Shown here: one piece after another, positions 1 to 11,700 of the stretch | Layout: every line of letters begins with the position of its first letter | Numbering within the stretch: the stretch's first letter is position 1 | Assembly: GCA_004794655.1 (NCBI GenBank) | Contig: SMMW01000001.1 | Span: 2,108,001 to 2,172,000 of the forward strand | DNA length: 64,000 bases | From: Marisa cornuarietis | Lineage: Eukaryota; Mollusca; Gastropoda; Architaenioglossa; Ampullariidae | Reading direction: 5' to 3' | Notes under the pieces: generated by a model | The model's input: the letters and a program-made list of their open reading frames with translations, nothing else | What the model was told of the DNA's origin: nothing | Database searches by the model: none | Position numbers and translations under genes: made by a program

Positions 1-91
1 GAGTGTTCATATAAATTCGAATGTTGTCATTTGTTGGAAGTTTTATTAATCTAAATACAACCATCTGTTACCCATTCTCTGTACATTCCAG

Positions 92-186
92 GTAAAATGA
101 AAGGCCTGGCCTTTATTAAGGACCCAGATGGATATTGGATTGAAATTCTCAATCCTGTGAACATGATGAAGACAACAAGTGCCTAG
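92..186 (+). CDS. GLO1: Glyoxalase I (lactoylglutathione lyase), last coding exon
   Basis: Terminal exon of glyoxalase I, the cytosolic metalloenzyme that isomerises the methylglyoxal-glutathione hemithioacetal to S-lactoylglutathione. After a good acceptor (TTCCAG ending at 91) the exon completes a glycine codon. It then reads 30 residues that begin [18 protein letters not shown] and ends at TAG (184-186). This is the conserved C-terminus of eukaryotic GLO1, and the glutamate in GYWIEIL corresponds to the last zinc ligand of the human enzyme. The short tail after ILNP differs from vertebrates, as is usual. The rest of the gene lies left of the window. It is convergent with the ARID4 gene. 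Identification is from recognised family sequence; I am sure of the family and the frame. Confidence 0.93.
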
Positions 187-292
187 GTGCTGGTTTCCTC
201 AGCTGAAACAGTATTTTCAAAGTACACTGACCATTTACAGTAAATATGACTTGCTTGGTTTTGATCTTGGAGAACACCAATAGTTATTCATA

Positions 293-298
293 AATAAA
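293..298 (+). terminator. Candidate GLO1 polyadenylation signal
   Basis: AATAAA lies 107 nt after the GLO1 stop and is the first canonical hexamer downstream. A second AATAAA at 816-821 could serve a longer 3' UTR. The sequence alone cannot show which one is used. Confidence 0.5.
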
Positions 299-299
299 A

Positions 300-3200
300 T
301 AATACAGATGGTGATGAGAGCACCAGCGGCCAAGGCTGGAAACACACAAACTAGGCTGCTTGATTTACTCCGGTTTACCCTTCTGTGGAATAGGTGCCTG
401 AATTCATGAAAGGGTCGGAAAGGAACGCCAGGAAGAAAGGGGAGACAGCCCATCCCTCTCAAAGAAAGTGGAGGCTCCAACAGGAGAAGACGTTTGCTTT
501 ACAATTGTAAAAATATATGAATCTGTGGAATTAGGTGCATCTGCATTCTGCTGTGAGTGATGTTTTTGTATTTCTATATTTATCAAGACACTGATATGTA
601 TACAGATTATTTTCTTTGATGCATAGAATTTTTTTTAACAATTTCTTGGATTATTCGGTCACAATTTTTGTCATTCAGGGCATGCATATATTAAGTTTGG
701 TTTTTATCTGCAAGTAAGGATGTCTTTAAACAGCTTTTAAAAAATGTATTTTAAATGAATGGCTTTTTTGATGGGTAGGTATTTTTTCAAATGTGAAATT
801 TTCATTTAATTAAATAATAAAACATTTACATTTCTGTTTTACTTTGCATATTGCTGACAGACCTGCCTGTCCCCATTTATTCCCCGTGACAAATGCTACT
901 TTTTAAATTGTTGAATTTGTGTATGAAATTCATGTATGTGACCTACAGATATTTAAAGAGCAAAAATTTGAAGAGAAACACAAATTTTGTTACAATAATG
1001 GAATGTGAGGCAGAAATGTGTTAATAGCTTTTAGTGATGATACATGGTCTGATTACCAGGTTGGGAAGAAGTGTCAACAGAAGTTTGTGTGTGTGTGTGC
1101 GCGCATGCATGCAGACACAGTATGCTTTAAGATTTTGACATTCTAATGCACCAGCAATGTTTCCAGTTGAAAATGTATTTTGACTGGACCAGGCATGGAT
1201 TTAGTTAATCTCATTTTTCACTAGTGCCTGTAGGTTTTGTTCACATTTAGGCATGGAAAGGAGATTCAGATCCACTCCTTTGATCAAGGCCTATTGTTTT
1301 TCTTAATGTGTTAGATTGACAGGCACTGTAATTTTATCAATCGGTAACCAACAGCTATGTACATGTTATCTGTTTTTATGCTGTCCCACAAAGCAGAACC
1401 CCCCTCTCCTGACTTTACAGCCCCACTTTCAAGATCCATTATTACATTTGGCATAGATATACAGAAGCAAGGGAAAGTTAATAACAGTGGAAAGTAAATA
1501 TTTACTAGGTAGATACCGGACTAGGTAGATTCATTCAAAAGCATATAGAACTTAGAAAAAACTCCAGAATCTGTTAAGGATTTATTGTCAGTATGAAAAA
1601 GTATGACAAGGGAGATGGCCTTCCATCTGATTCCATTCTGCAATGACAGGCCATAATGGCACGGTTTGTACTGAGACCAGTAATGATATTAGCAATCACC
1701 TTTCATTACCACGATCGTTAACAAACATAACATTTATGTAGAATGGCTTTGCCAAGATCACACCAAACATTACTTTGCACATTTGAGGGGATGCATGTCA
1801 AACATGCACACACATTTTACAGACTAAATGCTTCAATCTTAGAATAGGATGCCAAGTTTTCATCATTAATCTGACTTCAACTAACCCTACTCACAATCTG
1901 TAAGCTGATCATCTTTATTCATTTTTAATACTGACATTAGTATTTGTGTATTTACCCACAGACCCCTCTTTCCCAGGTAAGTTGTAATAATAGGAATAAA
2001 AGGATATGGTTCACACTTTTAAAGCTGAAGAATATTTTGATTTTTAAAATGAAAGATATTCATCCAAAAATAGCTATGTACCTAAATTTTTAAATAAAAA
2101 CCATTGTCCCATTCTTACAGATTCAATTTCTCAAGTGCAAAAACATCCCAGGAAAATATAATTTAGCTCAGAAGTTACGCTTTGTGCTGTCATAAGGATT
2201 CATGTTTATAATAGCACATTTGTCCCTGTAATGTTATGCAGTCAGACTAGTTATAGAGAGATTCCTGTATTGACATCTGTTTGCATAATAGTAATCTGTC
2301 AGACGTCGAAATTTTCAGTGATGCTGCAAGTGCAACGTGTGACTTGAGAATCTGAAACGGCAGATAAAACTGTTATCACCTCATTATGACAGGCTTAGGG
2401 CAAGCAGAGCAGTGTCCACCTCCAACAATGCTTTTGTGCCAAGTTGATCCCAACATAGAGATGCACATAATATACGCCAAACATAACACAAATCTTTGTC
2501 AAAATACTGTACATTTGTTCTCTTAGCCTGCGACCCCAATTACAAGACTTCAACAGGTTAACAAACATAACAATAAAAAGAACTTCCATGTTCTGTCATT
2601 TCTGTTTTCTTCCAGTCTCTGTGGTATTTTAATATAACATATTGCAAATCATGGCCAGAAGCAGTATTCTGATAACTATGACAATTGTTAACATCTTAAA
2701 ATAAACCTAGTAACATCAAGAGTATTGCACACCCAGCTGCTTGCTGTGTGTATGTAGAATTCTTGGGTAATGAGCATTCAGCAGCTGTTCAGGGTTCGTC
2801 ACCTCTTTGAACCCTGATATGAGCAATATTCATCTTGACAGTGATTTATGGTGCTTGCCACGTTAGAACAGTAAACTAAAATTCTCTAAACTGTCATAGT
2901 AACACAGGTTCCGCTCTGGTTTCTGTGAAGAAAGCCAGGTATGAACAGGTTTTCTGGAGACCTTACAGTATTACCAGCATGTTTCTGGGTTTGAAAAATC
3001 GGAACAAATAAAACTTACTTAGTTTTTTACTATAGCAATGCCATATGAAAGCACTGGCTGCAGTATTAGTCAAATGAGCTAAAAGGTTTATTCCAGCTAC
3101 AAGTTCAGGCAGAAGCTGCAATAAATACAATGATGAACCTGGTAACTGGAAAATGTGTCCCTTCTATGCACACTTTCTTAGAAAATTCCAACAAGAAACA

Positions 3201-4774
3201 AGGAATCACAAGGCTTTATCTGTCTTGCAATATGATGCACATAAAAAATGGAACTTGTAATATCAACAAGCCAGTGCTGACAAAAAATGGGATTATCTAA
3301 TGGCTTAGAAGCATTTTTATATATGTATCCCTGACATTGACTTCAGAAGCTGACAAAGAGAACAAATAAAACCATCTTTTTCACCACCAGTGGCAAAGAA
3401 CCCCAACAAAAAAATGTTGTTGGCTTGTACAGCTGAACGGGCTATAGTTGGTCTAGCTTACTTTCATCTTGGCATATATGTTGAAGGCTTGGGATGTACT
3501 GGGGAGTAGTACACCCCTCATCATTTCATCCATAGAAGTCACGAAACTACATCCCGACATTCCAAATCCCCCCTTCCCCACACCACCACTTCCCAAACCC
3601 ACACATACACAAAACCAGACACACACTAAACTTATTACGATGCTGCAGACTGATGCACATGGTATTAGTAGGCTGCTGAAATGCTGGCAAACAGGTCTTG
3701 CTATGTTACACTTCTCTGTCTTTAGCATGCTCATGTGTTCTTTTATTGTGAATAATTATAGTCTTCCCGTGGTGAAAAGGCTGATAACACAATGACACAA
3801 CCATGCTGATGCTGTATAAACTTTTCCACAGCTGAGACTTCAATGTTAGCCTGTTTGATAAAACTGTGGCATATAACAGCTACGAGCTGATCTGTTGCTG
3901 TTTTGTGCTTCTCAAATGTACTTGCAAAAGATAGATAGGAAAAGATGTGGGGGGGGGGTTAAAAAACTTCAATTCTCTGACACAATTCACCTCTCCATCC
4001 ATTTTCTTAAAAAAAAAAAAGATTTCAAAGGGTACAAGAGAGAACTATCACAGCTTTTTTCTTGAAGATTTTGCATCAGAAAATGCATGCATACTGTCTC
4101 TTATAGGCATAACATACTTATGAATACTTTCATGTAACAGATTCTGTTTCAAGAATGCACACACCTTACAAACAATGTCCCAGGCTTCTTAAAATCACAG
4201 CCACACACATTCTTCCACTTCAGATATAAGATTAACCCTTCCATATGTTTGCATGATCTATTTTGATACAAGGGTCATAACCTCTGCTTCTCAACACGTT
4301 AAAAACCTGTTTTCCTGATCAACGCTGAATATCAATATATGTACAACTGTCCACATAAAAGGCTTCTCTTATTTAACAATAGATGGCATGCTCTGCCAGC
4401 CTGCCAATGAGGGAATGAGAAGTGACCTGGTGAAGTGTTAAGTTAGTGTTCACAGGGACTAATGAGCAGGGCCACCATTCTATGGTAGCCTGTGCTATGA
4501 ACAATGGCATTCCCTTTCTCCCCACCTGAGGTAGAGCCACTTTCATGAGTTTTCTCTTTCCATTTCACTCTGTGATGCCTGAGAACCTGGACAAAAAGGA
4601 AAATATTAAAATGAGAATGAGAGAGCACTTCGTGCAAACTAGATCCCAATGACAAAGCCATAAGAGAAAAATCAATTTTTAGTGGATGAAACTTATATAT
4701 CAAGTAGGAGCTACATCATGCATTTTCCTTAGGGATACTAACAAAGCATAAGCGCACACAACAAAAGGGGGAAG
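300..4774. other. Intergenic / 3' UTR interval between convergent GLO1 and ARID4
   Basis: No coding exon is recognisable here. The left part probably holds the GLO1 3' UTR and the right part the long 3' UTR of ARID4, read on the minus strand. A minus-strand AATAAA (TTTATT at 3742-3747 on the plus strand) is a possible ARID4 cleavage signal about 1.5 kb after its stop. Low-complexity tracts include GT-rich sequence near 1086-1104, a C/A-rich stretch at 3555-3640 and a G run at 3949-3958. The open frames near 3450-3800 are composition artefacts of that C/A-rich stretch. Confidence 0.5.
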
Positions 4775-4990
4775 AGAATAGTCAAGTAGTTAGAGCATCA
4801 GTATTGGAGGCCAAAGGTGCATGCACAACCAAGTTTGATGCCCATATAGCACAGCATACTTCCTCCAGCTGTTAAGTGCACACCCAAGCCTGGAGAAGGT
4901 TGGGAAATGCAGCAAGGCAGAGGAGATGAGCACCAACCACAAAAAAAACTGTCTCTGAGACAAGTCTAACTCCCTCTCCAATGTGCTATT
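4775..4990 (+). mobile_element. tRNA-head SINE, diverged copy (same family as 40172-40452)
   Basis: The 5' part resembles a tRNA with pol III boxes: an A-box-like GTAGTTAGAGCA at about 4787 and a B-box-like AGTTTGATGCCC at about 4832. The body follows with CATATAGCACAGCATACTT, then a block (CTGGAGAAGGTTGGGAAATG...GGCAGAGGAGATGAG) that aligns with the bodies of the copies near 40172 and 43345. A short A run follows at 4939-4946. I see no clear target duplication, so this copy is older. Assignment to the family rests on alignment by eye. Confidence 0.55.
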
Positions 4991-5285
4991 AACAGCTCAT
5001 ACCGAGGTCAACAGTGCACCACCCTCACCAAAAAAGCTGTTCTTCCTCCCTACAACTAAAGGTTACAAGACTACTTTTACCTTTCTACTTTAAACTTGAG
5101 AAAAATGCAGAAGAAAAAAAAATCCACCATAAATTTCTAAAACAAATTGAAATATACTTTTGTTTACAATGTGACTAGAGTGAAGCATTTAAACTTTCTC
5201 CTAACAAAATACTCTTATGCATTCATATAGCTGCACATAGTCTCTTAACTCAAAGTGCAAACTAAGGAACATAATATGATTGTGC

Positions 5286-5753
5286 TCACTCCTTACTTTC
5301 CTTCTCTTTGCGACGATGACGTTTGCGCCTTCGGTCAATGGCAGCAATCTCAGCCTTAATTCGGGCATACTCTTTTCGGATTTCAATCATTTTGCTCATG
5401 AGGAAGTTTATGCGTTGTTCTCCTTCAAGATGCTCACCGAGGTCTTTTGAAAAACATATAACATTGTTCAGAAAAGGCATTAAAATACCATTTGTCCAAT
5501 TTTAAAATATGACCTATGAAAATGCAATAATGTTGATCATATGCTTTTATTACTATAATTTATTACTATCCTCAACATACAGATCATGCAGAAAACACCA
5601 TCTACTCACCATCACAAAAGTGGAATTTTGGTGGGCGAATGTGGTCAACTTTGCTGTTTTCTGTCTTGGAAGGGGATATAGGACCTGACACCAACTGTTC
5701 TGATACTGAGATTTGGTCCATGGATGATCGACTGAGTGTATCTTCATCTCCAT
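5286..5753 (-). other. ARID4: ARID4 exons 21-22: conserved C-terminal helix and stop
   Basis: Exons 5753-5610 and 5443-5286 encode about 100 residues. They include [20 protein letters not shown], then [20 protein letters not shown], then [19 protein letters not shown] before TGA at 5286-5288. Vertebrate ARID4 ends with the same helix (ERITILQEKLQEIRKHYLSL...VASIDRRRKRLKKKERE), in the C-terminal region implicated in SIN3/SAP30 contact. The last acceptor (CAAAAG before 5443) has a weak pyrimidine tract, but phase and conservation support it. Confidence 0.92.
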
Positions 5754-8700
5754 CTTGTGACCAAAAAAACCACTCTATGACTTCGCACTAACCCTCGTAG
5801 CCAGGGCTCTCTTTCAAGGGCTACCCATAATATTCAATATTTTTCATTTTAAAATTTAAAAAACTTACATATTTTACAAGGTCATACCAATGGTTGTGCT
5901 GTACCAACACTTCAATGAACTGCTGCCTAAACTGAACTTAAAATGTTGCACTTTTAAACAGCAAAGGTACACAGAAAACTGTGTGCTAAGACAACAAAAC
6001 ACATATTCCTTCTATTCTGAGACTTGCTGGCAAATGTGTCAATCTTCAAAGCATAAAAAGTATTAAGAATAAAACAGTAGCTGATAATATTGGCCAATAA
6101 GGTGATGCTAGCAGGCTGTCAGCTAGACTATTGGGCCTCAGTTAGATACCTTAATGACAGGCCAGTTTTCTGGCTGAAGGGTTCAACATATAAACACTTT
6201 CTCAAAAACAGACATCATCCACATAGGTACAAATTAAAAAAGCACATTTTTAAGTTGGTCAGAATATGAATAGTTAGCTCTCATCAATTTGTGACCTTAC
6301 TACTGATATTTCTGAGTTGCAGAAATCTGAACAGCAAAATCAGTAAGATAGGAGAGGTTCTGAGTTTTGTTATCACTGTGTTGAAGCACTTCTCACTGCA
6401 GGATTCCCTAAGGTATGGCACATCAAAACAGAAAAATCTCAAAAGCAAACCATAAGTAGTAAAAATGTCAATTTGCAAATCAAACAAAGCATCAAAGAGA
6501 CTGGTAGACTTACATTTGGGTGACTTTCTATGCCGTTCAGCTCTTGTGCTTCGTGCACTGTTTGTGCGTTTCTTTTTCTTCACCAAGGCACAATCATCTA
6601 CAGTTCTTTTCCGCTTGACTGAAGTCTCTAGTTCTGAGCCCTTAGATGACTGTGGAACACATTTGCTAGAGGGCAAAGCTTCATTTGATGCACTGCTGAC
6701 ACTCAAATCACAACCTGGAGGAGACTCACTCCCTCCCTTAGAAGTTCTTTCACCTGAGTCTAAACTTTCCATATCGTCCTTGAGATTGTCATGACTATCT
6801 GAGGAAGCAGAGTGCACCTCATCAAGGTCATTTTCTGGAGTTGTAGGAGGGGTGTTGTCGAGTACAGTGTTTGCCACTGCTGCACCTTGTCTAGGCAAGT
6901 TAGCTGCACATTCCAACCTTGCCTCCAATCCTGTGCCAGGTAACACATTGGCAGGCTCCTCCACAGCCACTACCTGAACTTCCTCCAGCCCCACAGCAGT
7001 TCCTGATGTGCTGGACCCAGCCCTTGGCGTTGCAATGTTGGATGCAGGTTTGGGTACCACCACACTGGAGGAGGCAGGCTTGGGAGCAGCAGAACCCAAG
7101 GGTGATGCACTTGTACCGCTGACAGTCTGAAGAGACCCAAGGTCCCACCGGGGCTGCTTGAAGCTTGAAGACTCAGGAGAATGCGATCGAGCTCGCTTTT
7201 CACGTGGAGTGTTGCCTGAATGCACACTTTCCTGGTTGGCAAGGGGGAAAAAGGAAAGAGGTACAGGGTCAGAGGGCTGACAGTCACCTTCCTCTAGAGA
7301 GTTGCCTTCCTTTGCTTTCTTGTTAAGTTTCTTAACCATTTTGCCACCTTTAATCTTTTTGGGAGCTTTTGCCTGCTGCTTCTTTTCTGATTCTGTGGCA
7401 TCCTTGGTGCCATCCATCTTAGACGGAGACTCAGCATTCTCTGCACTTTTATTCTTTCTTTTTTTCACCAGTTTTTCCTCTTTTTCTGCGCAGGGTGAAA
7501 AAGGCACATGTTCAGGTTCTGGACTAGTGTAAGACTCCACCACACTATTGACCACATCTTCATACGTTTGAATTTCTTTCTTCAGATCTGGAGAGAGCTC
7601 TTTTTTCTTTCTTCCTTTTTTCTTCACAGGTTTATCCTGCTGTGTTTCAGATGGAGTTTCTTCTTTAGCTGGACTCTCCACTTTTTCACTAACTTCTTTA
7701 GAAGGTGATTTTTCTACTTTGTTTCCATCTCCATCACCAGATGGGGCCTTCTTTGTTTTCTTCTTCACTTTCTTCTTTTCTGTTTCCATACTTTTCTTAA
7801 ACTCCATCTTCACATCACGAAATACAGGATGAGATTTGTTAATAGGCTCCCATTTCTTAGTAATTTCCGGTTGCCATGGTAAGTCAAGTTCAGGCTCATT
7901 AAAATCATAAGGCGATGGTGCCACTTCTGATGGGCAAGGTTTCACATCGGGCACCACTGTCATGGGTTCTAAAGTTGGAATTTCTGAAAATGAAGTTCTG
8001 TGCTCTGTTTGCCTCCCTTTTTTGCTATCTTTGCCATCCTTCTTTTTTGCTTTGACTTTATCTAGCTTTGCTTCTCTTTTCTCTGACACAGGGACAATAT
8101 CAATGTCTATCTTCTTGAGCTGTGGTATTGCGAGTTCTTCATAGGAAGAATTTTTGTCCTCATCTGAATTGTCAGCCGGAGGTAGTGTCTCTGATTTGGT
8201 GTCTAATTCTGGAGTGTCAGAGCTGTTAGAAGTGTCCACCTCTTTTGCAACACTCTCCTCTTCTGTCTGTTGGCTCAACACTGGCAACGTTTCATCAAGT
8301 TTCTCATCTAACTCCTCTGTTCCCTGCTGTTCCAGCGATGTTTTAGCTATTTCAGGTAAACTTGTTGTGTCCTCTTTCATCCCCTCAGTCACATCATTTT
8401 CTTCATTAGCCAGAAGTGGAGTGATGCTGCTATCATCTGGTGGCACCAAAGAAGACAACTCTAGAAGATTCTCCTGGCTCTCATCCTTGGGGACAATTTG
8501 TGGCATAGCCTTATTGTCCTCAGAGGCTTCTTCAGCTAAAGGGTCCTCACTTCTGCTTTCATCCATATCTGCCTCCTCCACACTGGTAATGGGTTCATCC
8601 TCTACTTCTTTCATGTCTGAAGTTTCCTCCTCTTCGATACTGGTATCTAATTCCATTTCCTTTGCCTCATCTTCATCCCTCTCTGACACAAGATCTCCAC

Positions 8701-11700
8701 CTGAACCAGAAGGTGCCGCCATCTCTGATTCTGGTTCTGAATCGCTGCCTACATCCTGGTCACCTGATGGACAAAACAGCTCAAATATTACAAACAGCTT
8801 GGTGATGCAGTATGTCATTTTAACCTTGTCGAAACTATTTGAAGCATCATGGAAGCTCACAATGTGAACAATGTACTACTCACAATGTACTAGTGTGTTG
8901 TAATCTGGTCAGATTAAGGCTGATGATGCAACACTGCTTGAGAAAACATTCCACAGTTCACAAAAGATTGCCAAATGACATTTCACCTAAAAATTTCATC
9001 AGTCATTTGTATAAACATTTTAAATGTGCTATGTAAACTTCAAATTATGTCCTATAACAAAGTAAATGTTTCACCTTTTGGGGTGGAAGGTTGTGGGGGG
9101 GGTTAACTTATTTAAATCCTAACCTGGTGAACCAGCATCCATGGAATCTGTAAGCCCAGAGCTGCGTCGCGTTATCCTATTTTTTGCAGGACCTGGAAAT
9201 AATTCATGAAAAATAAATGTAAAACAAAGACATCTTAGCAGACACGGACAATATGCATCAAGATACTAACATTAAACGTCCACAAAACTTTCTTTTGGCT
9301 GCTAATATATCGTGACTGTGCATAGGGCGGGGAATATTACAAGTGAAACACAATCCTGTTCTTTGATTGGCTCCAAATGCCTACAATCCACTTCCTCTTC
9401 CCACTTCTTCAATTATTTAAATTAATTTTTCTATAATTTTTTCATGGATGACTTTCCCTGAACTTGGAGATGTTTACTAGTACCTTGCAACCCTTCTGAT
9501 TTTATCTCAGTGCTGTTGGAACGTGTTGTGCGAGTCTTGGATGCAGACCCACCAGGTGTAGTTGGAAGCTTGCTCTTTGGTGTCTTCCCATCACTAGAAG
9601 CAGGCATTTTTGCTGAAGCACTCCCTGGAGACTGGTCTTGTTGAAGAGAATTTCGGCCTCGCTTCTTCAAAACAGGCATATCTGGCTTCATTGTGGTCTG
9701 CAAGTAGAAGAAAATGAGACAATGTTTAAAGAAACATTTTTGTCACCATGACCACAATTTACCTATTTTACTGTCAAAGTAAAGAGTAGTCATGGTCTGC
9801 ATATAAGCTCTCGCCCAAAGATTTGAGTACTAAACAAAATAGTGATGATGATGATTTAATGACAACTTCTGAGACTTTAGTAGTCAAACTCACTTTTGGG
9901 GATCTGGGTGACATGGACTTCTTCTTCAGTTTGGTCATCTCTGGTCTGTCCACCACACTCACAATTCGGTCAGGTCGAACCCACTCATCATACCTGTGAG
10001 ACAGAACCCTCAATGAAACTTCCACAATAACTACTAAATGGGCAACAGTATTTATTTGGTATTGAAAATTATGATACAAAAAATGTTATCAACATTTCAA
10101 TTTTTTTGTAATTCCCAAAATTGCAATGATGTAGTGATATCTTCATCCACATAAACAACTGCTTAGTAATATGAGACAGATGTTTACCTTGTGTTCCAGC
10201 CAGCATAATGCACAAGATAGTTTTTGTGTTGTCCTTCTTTTCCTGCTTCCACTACCTACAAGTAAGCAGATTATTTTTAAGATATTTCTCAGTATATACG
10301 AAAGGCAGCAATAATGACAAAGTTGTTTTTTTTTCTAAACTATACATGAAAGCATATATACCAAACATAGTATACGACAGTTCTACAGCTAAAGGAAAGC
10401 AGATAGCAGAGTGTTTAGAGCACTAGTGCACCAGTTTGATACCAGTACAGAAGCAATTTTGGATAACTGTCATGCTAACTTGAAGAACTTGCCTTGGCTT
10501 CATAAATTTTCTGATTTCTGCCACGCCCATATTTTACTTTCAGCTTTGTTCCAGCAGGATACTCATCCTGATTGTGGTTATCACCAGCAGAATCTGCCTC
10601 ACTCTCCACTTCCTCTGGTTTCTCTGAACTGAAATTACAAATGTGGCACTGTCCGTGGTTTTTAAGGCTTTCATCATGCAAAATACTGAATTACAATGCA
10701 CACTTATTGTATTCTAAATCACACGGATCACATGTGATTTTAATTATTTTAACACTACTGTTTTCCAGAACCTGAAAGGATGTTCATTTTCTCTACTATA
10801 TTACAAAAATCATTTTGCAGACCATCTTTAACACAATGATAAAACAATCCCAAAAGAAATGTCAGTATTCAAAAATCAGGGAATTAATGTTACATGAGGA
10901 TTAAGTATGATCTAATTAAAACACTGAAAGTAGCCTGTTACACTACTTGATGAATAAAAAATATAAACACAACTCACTCTTTATCTTTCTTTTCTGGCTC
11001 TTCTTCATCTTCTGGCTTCTTCTTAATTTCTATTTTTTTCTCTTTCCTAGCACTTGGTGGCCTTTTGATCTCATCCTTCCGCTCCTTCTTGTCTTCAATT
11101 TTATCCTTCTTATCAGCATTCATCTTTTCTTCTGAAACCTTCTTTTCTTCTTCTTTTTCTTCCTTATCATCCCCTTCTTTCTTGTCATCTTCTGTACGGC
11201 CTGACTTGCGCCGTGTGACCTGATCATCGAAAATTAAGTTTGCCAACAGCCTTTTAACAATCAGCATTTACCCTTAAAAATTATGAAGCACAGAAGAATG
11301 CAAAACTCAGTAAAACACAGCTGCTAATCTAGATTTTATGCATAAAATATTTAAAGTTTTTAAATATAACAAATTGTATGGATAAAATAATAGCACATAT
11401 GAATTTGTAAAAAGTCAGATACCCTTTTCTTTTGATTATCTTTCGTCTCTTCTCCTTCCTTCTTTCCCTCATCCTCTTTATCTTCTCTTTCTCTTCTCAG
11501 CACTCTGTCTGTCCGCCCTTCGCCTTTTTTAAAATCTTTTTTTTCCTCTTCTTTCCCCTTTCCAGCCTCTTTTTTTTCTTCTTCTTTTAAGCTCTGTCTT
11601 AATGATTTCCTCTCCTCCCTTTTATCTTCCTTCTTCTTCTCTTCTTTCACATCTTCTTTCTTTTCATCTTTTTTCTCTTCTTTCTTTTCTTCTTCCTTTT

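Noticed and set aside
6465..8867. Plus-strand frames opposite the large ARID4 exon (for example 8154-8867)
   Set aside because: Serine-rich mirror frames of a Glu/Asp/Ser-rich exon on the minus strand. The minus-strand protein is conserved and the plus-strand one is not.
10386..10460. tRNA-like boxes (GTTTAGAGCA and AGTTTGATACC) in an ARID4 intron
   Set aside because: Perhaps a SINE head fragment, but no body follows and the match is too weak to annotate. It cannot fold as a functional tRNA by eye.
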